The notes below the pieces were generated by a model. That model was given only the letters and a program-made list of their open reading frames with translations. It was not told where the DNA came from and did no database searches. Below, piece after piece: positions 35,929 through 49,500 of a DNA stretch of 64,000 nt (positions are counted from its first letter, which is position 1; each line of letters opens with the position of its first letter). The stretch covers positions 69,180,662-69,244,661 of the forward strand of contig CM036225.1 in the NCBI GenBank assembly GCA_020631735.1, in the 5' to 3' direction. This DNA comes from Saccharum officinarum. Lineage: Eukaryota > Streptophyta > Magnoliopsida > Poales > Poaceae. The position numbers were made by a program, and so were the translations under genes.

Positions 35929-38900
35929 GCCCTCCCACCTTAAAAGAATCGCGTCCCAAGATTCAGGACGAAAGACTTTTGTGGAAGAGAGACATGCTAC
36001 CAGTTTCCAATATCAGCCAGAGTTTTAGGCTACATAGCTTCAAGCATAAGAGAGGCTAATTTGGTCAAGACACTTTCTAATACTTGTCCTTTGTAGTAAG
36101 TTTTGTCTGAAGAATTTCCTTCGTTGGCCTTCATGATGTATTGCTACTTTGGGAGGAATCCAAGATAGCAATGTCCTACATACTTCGTCCTTGATGTACG
36201 AAGAGCGATACAAACGTAGACTAAATACTTGCAGCATCTACTTCCCTAGTGGATATAGCACAAACCATATGGACTTTGCACTAGACCACAGTCGGTTGAC
36301 AGATATTTCTTGCTACGGTGCTATATTTGCTCCCAAGGTTTGAAAAGCAATTCTCTATTAAAGTGGCTTGAGCACAACTTCTCGTAAAGGATGTGATCAT
36401 AAACGGGTAAATGTCCTTTGAGGGTATGAGAAGCTAGTTAACCAATACCCAAACTGGCTGTAGCGGTGCAATCACTTAGATGTCAGCTGATGGAAAGCTA
36501 CATCATGTTCCATGTGCGCAGTGCTCTTTCTTTGATAACAATATAGTATGGTCTAAGTCTGTTGAGTGAGTGGTAAACGTAATAGCTGACTCTGTTGGCT
36601 CAACGTTCTCGATGATCATTCCTTAGGGAGCCTTCGTATCCAAGTTGCAACAGTGATCTAGGTTGAATCTGATGCAACCTCTTAGGTAAAAACACATATA
36701 AGGTACCAAAGGCATGTCAGCATTGGAGAACCATTGACGTAGAAGGATGTTAGCGAGTCTTGGAGGACAACACAAGTTGCAAGTAATCACAAAACTAGGG
36801 ACTAGTTCACTACCAGGCAGGTTGAGCATAATTTGCCTTCGTGGTGCAGTTGCACAGCAAGTTGGGTTGACTTGCATCGTAGTAAAACCAGCTTTCTTAC
36901 TACATTTGTCGTCGAGACTTTCATTCTAAGGCCAATCAATATCTCAAAAACCATAATCCAAAAATCTGCGGTTTGACACCTTTCCAATTGCTTTCGAATT
37001 GCAAGGGCACAATTTTGACTTCTAGAACACCTTGACTGCTCATGCATTGCGATCTAAGAGGGCAAAGGCAAGGCACATAGGGGTGCAATTAGTTTTCTCA
37101 AGGGTATGGAGGGTTGTCTAACAGTGATACACCTACAAGTTGTAATTTCTTGGCATGAATGACAAACACAACCATCTAATGCAAAGGATGATCACAGTCA
37201 CAGCGAAATTGTAGATTCTGTACCCTTTTGTTTCCTATTCATATCTCACAAACTACTACTCCAATATACACAAATTTTGGTGGGCATGTAGATCCATGGG
37301 TCTTCTAACTACTCACCAAAATTCAGCTCAACCAAACACCGTTTGACCATCCAAACAATTCATCTACCAAAACTGTTGTGTTCTGAAATGGCAGCAAACC
37401 GAGCCGACAAGATATCTCTCAAATCCGATGTTTTACTCAACCAATACTCAAACCAACTTAAGACATTGAAGGGCCCTAAGCAAGGAATTAGATCACCAAG
37501 TTTGGGGTCAATCCAACTTTGTTTGAGTCACTAACCGCCGACTTGAAGATAACCGGTTTAGTGCCACAAAATCTGGACAGATTTCGTGTTCTCCCTTTTC
37601 TTTGCTTCACACGTTGAGGTGTGTGTTTTGCACTCTCTACTTTTCTCATGGTAGCAGTAGCCTTTCCCTATCTAAGGATGGAGGCGAGAGTTTTCCTTAC
37701 ATGCCTCTCTGGTAATACTTCAACCATCGTTTTAGACACCAACTCGACGATGCGCAAGCATTGGACTGGTGGGCTATTTTCGCAGGGCACAAAACATTAT
37801 TCCACATGTAGGGCATCCCTACGTAGATAAGGAGTCACACCAGAGAGAGTTGATTTCATCTATATGACTGTCATCTACACAAGGATCAATACTTTTGATA
37901 ACTAGGTCAAATGCACAATGTGACGATAAATTCTTATCCCACAGATAACTTGTCCAATAGTAAGTGTTATGTGCCCATTTGATCTACAGGGATGACGTAC
38001 ATTGCTCACTCGATGACCGACGTCGTACAAGGACACATAGGGAGAGTCACTTGTCTACCACCTCTTGCAGTCTGTCAATGCTTATGCCAGTGACTGTTCT
38101 TCAAAGGTCATCTTCTTAGCAACTTCAGGAGGAAGCTCTACTACATAAGGTCTAAGATATGAATCTTTAGATAAGATATAGGGAGATAACCAAGGAAAAC
38201 GATCACGAGAAATAACACATCGGTTGTTGTTTCATAATGGATCATGAATAGCAACCTTGATACCAGCGCGTGCCAAGCAGCACAACCTTGTGTGCGCGCC
38301 CACAGGAGGCTCTCGGTTTCGTCGCGGCACCATAGAATGCTAATCGTAACACCATTATTAAACACACAAACAAAGTGGAATTTCAAGTGGCACCGATTGG
38401 GTGGTAAGAACAAGCACCAGAACGGGAGGAGTAGCAAGCAAGGGTAGTTACAAGGTTTAGAGTCAACACGGAGGCGATCCGAAGATTAAAACACAGCGCA
38501 AGGGAACATAGCTTAATTGCTGAAGACAACTGAGCATGGGTTCTTGGTCACGTTGGACAACAACATGAGCTCAAGACTAATAATGTTGAGAGACATTAGA
38601 AGTTGAGATGGACTTAGCAAACTTCCAAACAAAATGATACACCGATCAGAGATTGTGTTGATAAGATAGCCACCTGATTTCGCAAGCAAAGATTTCTAGA
38701 TTAGACAATGAGAGATTAGCGTTGCTCGGATCATCTATAGGAGAGACAATCGGGAGGTCCAACATGGAATTGGTTATGGTCTCCAAAACTTGGCAAGCAA
38801 CAACTGTGGTTAAGATCGACGTTCGTTAGGACTTAACTTGGTTGGTCAATTGACAAGGGCATTCTCCAAAAGGTAGCGGATGTCCAAGGCCTAAGCAAAC

Positions 38901-40130
38901 ATATAAGGGGACTACGCTAGGGACTATGGTTCAAGCAAGGCCTGGATACAAAAACATTCAAGGGCTAGCAACCACGTCTACAGGCTCTGGCTCCTACGAG
39001 AGAATCTAATTAGAGACGACAACCATGCGATTACGTAACATGAGCGTTGATCTAGGATAAAGCATCTTCAACACTCATATGCTCACCGAGGACAAAAGAG
39101 AGGTCAACTATGACACTACCTAGATAACAAACATCTACACAGCATCACAGTTTTAAGCGGACACTTGAGATTATTAGTCAGGTTAGCTTAAGCATCCAAT
39201 ACTAAGCAGAAGGCTCACACCTAACAAGAATTTATCCAACAAGAACTAACTACAAGTTTAGCTAAATAAAAGCATGCTAAAGTAATCAACTTAGTGCATG
39301 CACATCAATCACAAGTTACTTATTTATTAGGACAAAGGTGGGAGGAGCATAGTTAGATGCACAAAGCAACAATCATGATGATGCATGCTTCGTCCTATTC
39401 GTCCTCATAAAATCGCCAGCCTAAGGTGGCAATCACGTTCTATGTCAGTGGCATAACACGCATTCTCTCGATATAGAGCTAGTCGTTAGCTACATTCAAC
39501 TTACGCATTCGTGGTTAGCGTACCTGCAGAAAATTTCATTGCAGCCCAACAATTCCCAATATAGCACACAATGAAAGCAGTAAACTAAATACTCTCCATA
39601 CATACATCCCCTGATGCATATACTTTGGTATCATAGCTACCCAACAAATGTACCCATAATTAAGTACTTTCATAATTACATGGTTAAACATGTAATTATG
39701 TCAGTAACCATAGCTAACTCTCCCCTAGACCGATGGTTGAACGGTCATGCTCTCCCAGCTCACACTTACCTTGGCGTAGGTGCAACGTTGCAAGAATGTA
39801 ACTCTAGCGACATATATGGCTATTTCATATATGAAGGTTACCACTACCATTCGACCACAGGGTAATAGTGCGGTCAAGTTATCACTCATACATACCTTGG
39901 CTTGGGCGTAGATGCAAAAATTAAAACCCCCAAGTTAGTACTTAATTAAGCCACTTAAGGGTCCTTAATTGGGCATAAAGGAAGATGTCGCTAGCATAGT
40001 TTTGCAAATAAGTTTTGACAAATTCGCCTGTAGCTAAAGTTTTAGTTAAAATAAACCTTTTAAAACCAAAACTTAGCTTTTAAAACTATGTACTTGACAG
40101 TATTATGCTTAATCTCGCTCTGATACCAGT
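35929..40130 (-). mobile_element. Internal region of element A
   Basis: 4.2 kb without gag or pol. Short peptide-like stretches are shared with element B. One is VVELPPEVAKKMTFEEQ (about 38095-38150, - strand). Another is YIKDEVCRTLLSWIPPKVAI (about 36120-36200), present in B at 51110-51250. It ends at the primer site 40117-40128. Confidence 0.75.
40117..40128 (-). other. Primer-binding site of element A
   Basis: TGGTATCAGAGC on the - strand, perfect initiator tRNA-Met match, two bases from the LTR end. Confidence 0.92.
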
Positions 40131-41069
40131 TGTGACAGAACCGCCCAATTTATACAAGATCAAGTACGGTTGTCCCCGCTAACACGTTGACACACCAATA
40201 CTTTCACTCATATAAACCCGGTAGTCCGCTGAGTGTCCCAAAAGACCTCGGTAAATCAACATCACAACCAAGATCGCGTGATTAAGCAAATACACATCAC
40301 ATACATCGGGTTGCAGCGGAAATAATATTACAAAGGGGTTAACAAATAATAGTACAAGTTTGGGTTTCAAAACTGCTTAGTGAAAACAACATAGCTTTCA
40401 AATGATTACATTTATATAAGTTCCAAATATATTGCTAGCATAGTGACATCATCCGACAAAAGCATATAGATGAGAAGTAAGTATAGAATCACCGAGCCCA
40501 CCGGTGGTTAGCCACCATCATCAACAGGTCGAGAACATCACCTGCAACAAGGTGGGATAAACCCTGAGTACTCGAATGTACTCAGCCAGACTTACCCGTC
40601 TTAAACCAAAATAAAGCGACACCAAGGATTATGATAGGCTTTCTGGTGGGATAGTTGACTCATTTGCAAGAAAAGCATTTTTAACTTAACAATTCCTTTC
40701 CAAAAGCATGCAGTAATTAACTCTTTATTATCCTGTCAACTAGGTTTGCACTGGTGCTAGAGTAATATGTAATTAAGCAAGTAAGGATTACCATTGATCA
40801 TTAACAATAGTTATCATGTCATCTTCCACATAACTATCCAAGTGATTCATCAAGATTACTACGATGAAGTAGCTCAAGTCAAGTGTTCACTATCCAGTGA
40901 ACGATGGCGATTCAAATCGATTATTAACCAGCTGGTAATTTATTCCTCACACAAACCTCACTCACCCGCTAAAGTGAGATATTGGTCACCGAGTCAACCA
41001 TTCAGGTAAAGTCACGAGCTTGCCAGGAACCACATGTACCCGGGAGCCGTCCGACTGCTCTTTGGCCTT
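40131..41069 (-). repeat. 5' LTR of element A, inner piece
   Basis: Aligns to 31359-32296 of the 3' LTR. Stops at TTTGGCCTT, where element B begins. Confidence 0.9.
40542..40595 (-). other. Intron-like hairpin block, A 5' LTR
   Basis: 54 nt with intact CTGAGTAC / GTACTCAG arms on the - strand. Confidence 0.55.
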
Positions 41070-44000
41070 TGTAACACCCCAGGTGTTGATCACCAATTAG
41101 GCAGTGGGTTTGAGCTCAAACATGATAGATTAAGTGGAGATGAGCCTAATCTAAACTTGGAGTTGCACCATTGCTTTACATATAGGCTCAATTAAAAGAT
41201 ATATGCTGGGGTGTTGTTATCAAAGTATCTTCACATGTCTCACATCAATAACTATCTATATTGATCCCTGGAAAAGTTTCATGAAGTTCGGAATCAAGAA
41301 GTCACATGAAATGATAAGTTATATGCTTGTTTGGATTATAACTAAACCCTGCCTTACATCCCATGGGAACTAGTGTTGTGCAACATACAAATGCAATATG
41401 TGCAACACATCTTGGACACATGTGGAACACCCTAGTGGAACATGTGTAGCATGTATCTTGAAACAACCACATGAAATGACTATAGCATTTCACTTGAGTT
41501 CTATGTTTCAAGGCATGTGAGGCCTGCACTTTTGTGCAACCTATGCATGGTGGGAATGTTTGGCCTCTACAACACCTTAACTACACTTAGGACACTTAAT
41601 GGAACAATGTTCATGTTGATCATTTTGCCTAAAATGTGCTTCTAAGTGATGGTTGACCATGTATGGACCCTAGAACCCTTTTGTTTTACCATTCCAAAAG
41701 TGTGACCTAGAAGCTTTGAATGACTGTGCATCCTTTAACAAAGTTATAGCAAATTTTATAAGGAACAAACTTTGTTTAATAGTCAAGTCACGAAAATGTG
41801 TGGAACATGCTCAAAAAGGGCCCACAAGTCAGGAATAGGGGCTGATTTGGCACTTGGAAATTTTGGCTAAGTCATAACTGCGGTTTAACTTCGGGTAACC
41901 TAGTTTGGAGCTTTTTATCTTGCAAAACAGATGGATCCAAACCTTGATCCTGTAATGAAAGTTGGAGTTCATGTTAAGGACAACAACTTTTGTTTATGGA
42001 CCAAAACCTAGTTTAGCCTCTAAGGTAGCCAAACAGTGGGTCAAAGTTTGAATCCCGAGCTGTTTTCTGGAACCCTGAAATTTTGCTAAGTATAGACTGA
42101 ACATGCAGTTTTCAGTTTCATGGTACCCATATTCGGCAAAGTTTAGTTTGCAAACCATTTTGATTTTGGGCAAACTCTTATAAGAAATGTTGGAGTACTC
42201 ACATAGCTCTATCATCAGGAACAATTGGTTAGCTGAATCATCATTCAGTTTAGGAGATACGAAGTGGAGAAGACGACAGTTTCAGTCAATTGAAACTAAG
42301 CTGCAGGATGTAGTTTCAGGGTACCCTCCTTTGGAACTCAATATCTCTCAATCTAGGCCGAGTTAGCTCTGGATCATTAAATCAATGTTGTTCACCTCGC
42401 AAAGCTCTACAACTTTGGTTACTACAGCTTGTGTCAAAACTAAACAGTTTGGGAGTTATAGAGGAAGGAAGATTGACGTTTCGGCTGTACATTTGAGGTG
42501 GTATTGAAAATTTGAAATTTCAGAAGAAGCAGCAGTGCCCGACCACGAACAGGTGTGCAGCGCCGCGCGTCCCTCCGTGCCGCGCATGCTCGCCACCTCG
42601 CCTAAGCCGAGCGCCGCGTGGAGACGGGAAAAGCCGAGCGCTCACCTTCCTGCTCTCCATTCTGCTCTCCCTCTCACTGTTTTTCTTCGCTAGGGACAGC
42701 GAGCTGAGCAGCAGTCACCACTGCTCGCTCCTCCACTGCGCCATTGCTTGCCCCAGCGCCCTGCCTCTCCAAATGTGGAAGCCAAGATCCTCCCTCAGTC
42801 GCTCACGCTAGCCTTGGTGCCTCCCATTGCTAGTGCGCTGCTGCACGAGCACACACTCGCCATGGCCGCCGCCATGGCCGAGCTGGAGCTCTGGTCGCCG
42901 CTGTCGTTCCCGTCTCGGCACCCCACCACAGCCACGGCCGCATACACCACCGCATTCGCCTTATCGTGCTCCACCTCGTGCACACGCTCTCCCGGAACCA
43001 GCATCGCCGGAGCACCCCGCCGCCGGAGATGCCGCGGTCTTGGCCGCCGGCGCACGTGGCCGGGCCACCTCGGACCATCTCGGGCCAAGCCACGGGCACC
43101 GGTGGATGCGCCCGGTGATGGAGATGCTTCCACGCCACTCCAACGCGGCCGGCGAGCCCTCTTCCGGCCTCAACCGCAAGCTCAGACGCCTCCTCTGTTC
43201 AAATTCGTGACCAGGGACTTTATACAAGAATTTGACTAAAAGGGAGGGCCTAACAGCAATGTCATAGACTCATATGAATAGTACCTAAAGGACCTAGTTG
43301 TGGTAGTTTTTGCTGATTTTTGGAAATTCATAGTAAATCATAGGAAATTCGTAAAATAGCAAACGAGGACTTTTTGGAATCCTTGTGAAATTATCTATGC
43401 AGTGGATCTATAATAGGGCATGGTTTAGTTTAATGTTTTTGCTGTAAAAATAGATTTTTCAGATTAGGTTTTCATTGCTAGTTGTATTTGTCATTTTCAT
43501 AACTACAAATATAGGGATCTAAATGAAGTGAAATTTTTATGGCATGCTACTATTGTGATGTGTGATGTCTGGTACAAATTTCAGGATTTTAAGACTGATA
43601 GTTTAGGAGCTATAAAAATAACAAATGCCATATGCTGCTTTGCTTCTATTCTGGACAGTGCTGCATGTATGCATTGTTTGGCTCAGTTATGTTATGAATC
43701 ATGCCTTGTTGATAATAAATGAGTTATAGTACTTTTCATAATATTTTAAAAAAGCTAAAGATCACAATTTTTGGTTAAGTATATGTTTAGTTATAGTTGT
43801 TTAAAGTAATGTGGCAGTTTCTGCCCAAACCCAGACAACATTGCTTTGTGTGCCATGTGTGACCTTGTTAGTGGCAGAATTAATTCTAGATGTTTATAGA
43901 AAAGTTGTTCACCATTTGTTAAGCTTTCTAAAAAGTCTAGAACCATAATTATTGGATTTATAAAACTCAAGTTATAGCGGTTTAAAGTGGCATATCAGAT

Positions 44001-46550
44001 TCTGTCCATATTTTGGACAGAGATGCAATTATTTAATTAATTGACCATGTTAACTGTAGAATCATCTTAAGATGATTACAAGAAAGTTGTAGGTAACTTT
44101 ATAAGCTTTCCATAAAGTTGAGAATCATGTTTGTGGGAGGTCTAGAACTCTATTTATGCTTCTCTGAAGTTTCTATCAGTTTTCTGTCTATAATTGTACC
44201 ACTGCTGTTGGGCTGCATGTGTGGTGTTACTCGTGCAACTAGTTTCATGGTGTAAATGATGTTTACTGTGGTTTTGGTAAATACAAAAGTTGTAGATAAT
44301 TATCTTATATTTCTTGTGTTAAATTTTCATGATCCCAGGTCTGATAGTTTAAGGGTTGCATGCTTAATAAGTCTACTGTCAAATTTTAATTACCTTCTGT
44401 GTAGACTTTAAATATTGACATGTTTGGTCATGATAACTTGGGAATCATGTTTAGATGATTAAAGATGAAATGTAGATATTTTCCTAAGCTTTCCAGAATG
44501 TCTTCTTGCAAGTCATTTGGACTTATGGAACTCTAGATATGATTGATTTATGAAGCTACTATTTGCAAGTCCAGAAATTGACATATTCCAATTATCGTTG
44601 TTTGCTTGTATATTGTTAAGTAGGACTTATGCCTTTGAGGGTGGTTAAGTTAATACACCTGAGATCTTGTGAAATCTTGTGTTCCATGCCTAATATGCTT
44701 GCCATCTTTTATATTAAGTTGTGTGATGTTTATTTAAGTAATGTGAAGTGCTTATGTGTATTTAGCGTAACCTTGTACTTGCCTTGATTAATGTGTGATG
44801 CATCATCTATTGCATTCCCATGTATTCATACACTTGCATATTGCATCTTATTTAGGTACGCTAGATGCACTACGTGAAGGACCTGATGGGGAGCCAAACC
44901 CGAAGATGGAGTTGGTGGATCCATCCCGAAGATAGAAGGACCGAACAAGTGTTAGACGGAGGGAATGCTCGCCAAGTGGGTTTTATCTGACATACTCTAA
45001 CTTGAGTCGGATCCCAGGCAAGCCCCGGAGCATTATAAACCTCCTATCTTCAAAGCAATTAATTATATATATGTTATAAGTATTGTTGCATTAAGTGATA
45101 GGAGTTGGTTGGAAACTCTTGCTGCATTATATCATTCCTTGTCCAGATATATGAATCCTTGAATCCTACATAGACTAGGATCGAGTAGATGCTTAGCCCT
45201 GCTTTAAGCGGTAGAAGTCAGGTGATTTCCTGTCACCTGCGAGATATAGGGATATTCATATATGGCACGGTTGGCTATATTTGCTATCGTGGAATAGAAC
45301 CATGTGTTAATAAAATGAAATGAGACCGGGCGGGATGACGATAGTGAAGCAACAAGGCATGGAGGTCTTGGGTGTGAATCTATCCCCGTCTGAGTCGTTT
45401 AAGGACCGATTCGCTGTATGTCCTTGAGTCATGTTGAATGCAGTCTAACACTTAGTTGGCCGGATAAGTCGTTCCGACCGCGAAGCCGAGTAATGTGATT
45501 CAGGCCAGGAATCGAATGGTAGGTTGCTTCTTGGAGGAGAGAAAGGATGTGCTTGGGGACATTGGCGTGAGACCAAGGGGGGTTAGAGTCCCTATCACCT
45601 GGTAGAGTGTCGCCCTTGGGGTCGCGACATCATTCGGACCCGTGATTCCTGAATCATATGAAAAGGTGGCCTGTGCGACCCTGGCAGGGGTCTGCACGGT
45701 GAGTGTTAGAAATACCCCTCCAGCTGGATAGGAATTCGATTCGAATCGCCGTCGCTCCCGGTTAGTGAGCACTTGACTTGAGCAGCGGCAACGTAGATTC
45801 AATTAAATTGAACTGATGGTTAATTGGATCACGATGGAAAGGTTGCTTCAATTTATACCTGCTATGGTTAATATTGTTTGCTCCTAATAAAGTGAGTGCT
45901 CTAGTATAGGTTCTAATATAGATGATAGGTTAATAATAATTAACTTGATGCTTAAGCATTAATGATTGATCATCTATATTAAGCTTTTATGCAAAATGTT
46001 GTCAAGCTAGCCCCACTTTATATCAGCCTTGCATGATCCTTGGTGTCACCTTATTTCTAGTTTCTGACGGGTAAGTCTAGCTGAGTACCTTCTCGTACTC
46101 AGGGTTTTATCCCCACTTGTTGCAGGTTATGATGTATCATGGCGACTGCAAGAGTTGGTTGACTCCTGCCATAGAGGCGGAGTGTGATCATGGGCGTGAT
46201 CCGTCTAAGTTATCTTCTCTCTACTGCTTTTGTGGGAAGTCGACCTTCGTACTGGCATGTATTTGAATAAGGGTGTTGTTAGTTTCAAATTACTTTGCTT
46301 CCGCTACTTTTGAACTTAAGTTGTAATAACTATGTTGAACTCCGATGTATATTGAATTACTTGTGAAATGGTTGTAACGTGTGACTTGTTATGTTGAATC
46401 ACTACGATCTTGGCTTGTATGTTGGTTGGTTTGAAATCCCTCGTGATTTCATTGGACTACCGGAGTTATATGGGCTCAAGTGCGAGAATTTGATCATTTC
46501 GGTGATTGTTTTTGTACTTGTGCTCTTATAATTTGGACAGTTCTGTTATA
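41070..46550 (+). repeat. 5' LTR of element B
   Basis: Complete LTR, with GC-rich block 42530-43210, an acidic-exon module at 44856-45035 of the A type, a D-type module at 45428-45795, and the intron-like block 46071-46125. The last bases are TTATA where others have TTACA. Confidence 0.88.
46071..46125 (+). other. Intron-like hairpin block, LTR B copy
   Basis: 55 nt, GTAAGT...TTGCAG, with intact CTGAGTAC / GTACTCAG arms around CTTCTC. Confidence 0.55.
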
Positions 46551-49500
46551 GCTGGCATCGGAGCAAGATTCAACATTAAACGTGTCATATGTGTATTTAA
46601 AACAAAGGTTTTGTTTCTAAAACCAGTTTTATCAACTTATAGCTATATATAGGTTTGTGAAAACTGAATTCTAAATCTAAGTATGCCAGTGGTCAATTTT
46701 CTTATGCCCATATAAGGATTATTAGGTGGCTTATATAAGTACTAACTTGGGGGTTTTTCATTTATGCATCTACGTCCAGCCCAAGGTATGTATGTGTGAT
46801 GACTCTCCCACACTATGCTACCGGTGTGTTAGATTAGAGGTAGCCTTCATATATGAAATAGCCATATATGTTGCTAGTTTACTTTTATGCAACGTCGCAT
46901 CTACGCTCAGGTAAGTGTGAGTTGTGAGAGCATGACTGTACAAACTGCGGTCTAGGGGAGAGTTAGTTTTGGTTACTGGATTATTTACATGTTACACACA
47001 TGTTTATATGAAGGTACTTAATTGTGGGCGATCGAATGATTCGGGTAGTTTTGGTGCTACATGTATATATACGGGGTATATGTATATGGGAGTACTTAGA
47101 ATTTTACTTTCCTGTTTTCATTATGTGCAATATATTGGGGAATTGTTGGGCTGCAATGAAAATTTTCTGTAGGTACGCTAACCACGAATGCGTAAGTCGA
47201 ATGTAGCTATCGACTAGCTATATATCGAGAGAATGCGTGTTATGCCACCGACATAGAACGTGATCGCCACCTTAGGTTGGCAATCTTGTGAGGACGAATA
47301 GGATGAAGCATGCATCTTCATGATTGTTGCCTTATGCATAGCGATGCTCCTCTCACCCTTGTTCTATAGTGAGTAACTTGTGATCAATATAGTACACTAT
47401 CTTTCTTGTGTGAAGCTAAACAAGAATGCCTTATTCTATGTTGCCCACCCAAGCGTTTGCCAATGCTTTAGACCTCACTTAAGTAATTATGGATTCTCTT
47501 GAATGAATCAAATTCGTGTTGGTCTAAGGTAACAAAATTTAGAGCTACTAGAATAACATGTTTGTGTGCTCTCTTGTTAGGTGGAACAAAGGCAAGCTTT
47601 GTTTTGCTTGTTGAATGTTGGCTGCTAGAACAATTTCTGTTGTAGTGATGCTTTTGTGGCCATCATGGTGTTTTCTGTAGTTATGAAGAATACCAAAGTT
47701 GTAGCTAACTTACTTATATAGCTTGTCCTAAAATTTCATGACCCTAGGTCTTATGGTTTGAGAGTTATGAATTTTAGAAGTTTACTGTCAGGTTTTGATT
47801 ATGCTCTGAATAGATCTGAATGTTTGGTTTGTTTGACCTATGTGCATATGGAATCATGTCTTGGAGATAATAGAAGAAGTGTAGTACTTTTTCTAAGCTT
47901 TCCAAAGTGTCCTATAGCACTAATTTTTGTGGTCAAAATTTCTAGTTATGAGCTTGCCAAGTGGAATGACAGAATCTGTCCACATCTGGGCAGAGATGTC
48001 TTCTGTGTCTTGTTTGGCCTTGTTAGCTATAAAATCATCTTAATATGATAATAAGAAAGTTATAGACAACTTAATAATCTTTACATAAAGTTAAGGTTCA
48101 GCCTTGTTGTGTCCCTAGAACTCAAGTTATGCATTTTTGAAGTTCTTGTCAGTTTTCTGTCCATATTGGTACAGATCTGAAATATTAGCATTTTTGGTCA
48201 TGTTAATCTATGAATTTGCTTTTGGTATGAATAACTAAAGTGTAGTCATCTTCCTAATGTTTCTAGAAAGTCTAGGATCACCTTTGTGGGATGTCTATAA
48301 CCTCAGTTATAATTGAAACAAGTAAGTACTGCGTTGCTGTCCAGATTCTGGACACATGCTAAGTTGGCTTCCTTAGCTAGCGTTTGTTTAGAGCTAAACT
48401 TGTAGTTAGTTCATGCTTGAGATAAATGCTTATTTTGGGTGAGCCTTGTGCCTTGTATTGGTTGCTTAAGCCCATTCGTTTGAATTTTCTCAAATGATTG
48501 CTTGATTGTGATGTTGTATGTATGCTTGTTATCTTGATAGTGCCCTAGTTGTCACCTCGTTTGTCCTCGGTGAGCATACGAGGGTCACATAGCTTTATCC
48601 TAGAACAAAGTTCATATACGTAATTGTATGGTTGTTGTATTCCATTAGGTTCTCTATCTTAGGAGCCTGAGCATATAGACTTAGTGGTTAGTCCTTAAAT
48701 GTTTGTATCCATGCCTGTGCTTGACCGAAAAGTCCAAAGTTTAGTTCTCCTATATGTTTGCATGAGCCGTGGATGTTTTGCAACTCTTTTTGGGGAGACC
48801 CTTATCGACTGACTAACCAAGTTAACTTCCATCAACGCTAGCCTTTGACCATGGTTCGTACGTTGCCAGTTGTGGAGATCGTACCCAAATCCATGTTGGA
48901 CCTTCCGGTTACCTCTCCCAATGGTTAGCTAGTGTGACGCAACATCTCTCCGCTATGGCCTCTAAATCGTGTACTTGCAAATTCATGCATCTACCTTATC
49001 AACTCAATCTAGAACTATATATCGGTTTTTGCCTTGAAATTTGCCTAATCTGTCCCCAACCTTCCCAAGTCTCGAGATGATTATCAGTCTTGATCTCATG
49101 TTGTTGCTCAACATGATCGAATCTCCTGTTAATCTTTTATCTGGTACTCCCCTCGGTGAACGCAAGTCGTGCGTAGGATTTACGCAAAAATCGCCAGCTC
49201 AGTCGCCTTCGGCAATGGAGCTATGTTCTCTTGTGAGGCATTTTGATCTACAAATAGCTTCTCTATTGATTTTAAACCTTGTGACTACCTTTACTTGCTA
49301 TCCCTCCTTGTATAATGCTCGTTTTTACCACCTAAATTGTGTCACTTGAAATTTCACCTTGGTGGTGTGATCGGTAATGGTGTTATGAGTAGCAGCTAAC
49401 GGTGCCGCGACGAAACCTAGGGCCTCCTTGTGACCGGCCGGCACATGGTTGTGCTACTGGGCACACGCTGGTATCGTGGTTTCTAGTCATGATCCATTGC

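Noticed and set aside
40117..40128. tRNA gene at the initiator-Met match
   Set aside because: Only the 12 nt primer-binding complement is present, with no tRNA body; it marks retroelement leaders here and at 29781.
42512..43239. Several open frames of 100-160 codons in LTR B
   Set aside because: Same GC-rich LTR block; frames do not match between B, A and E.
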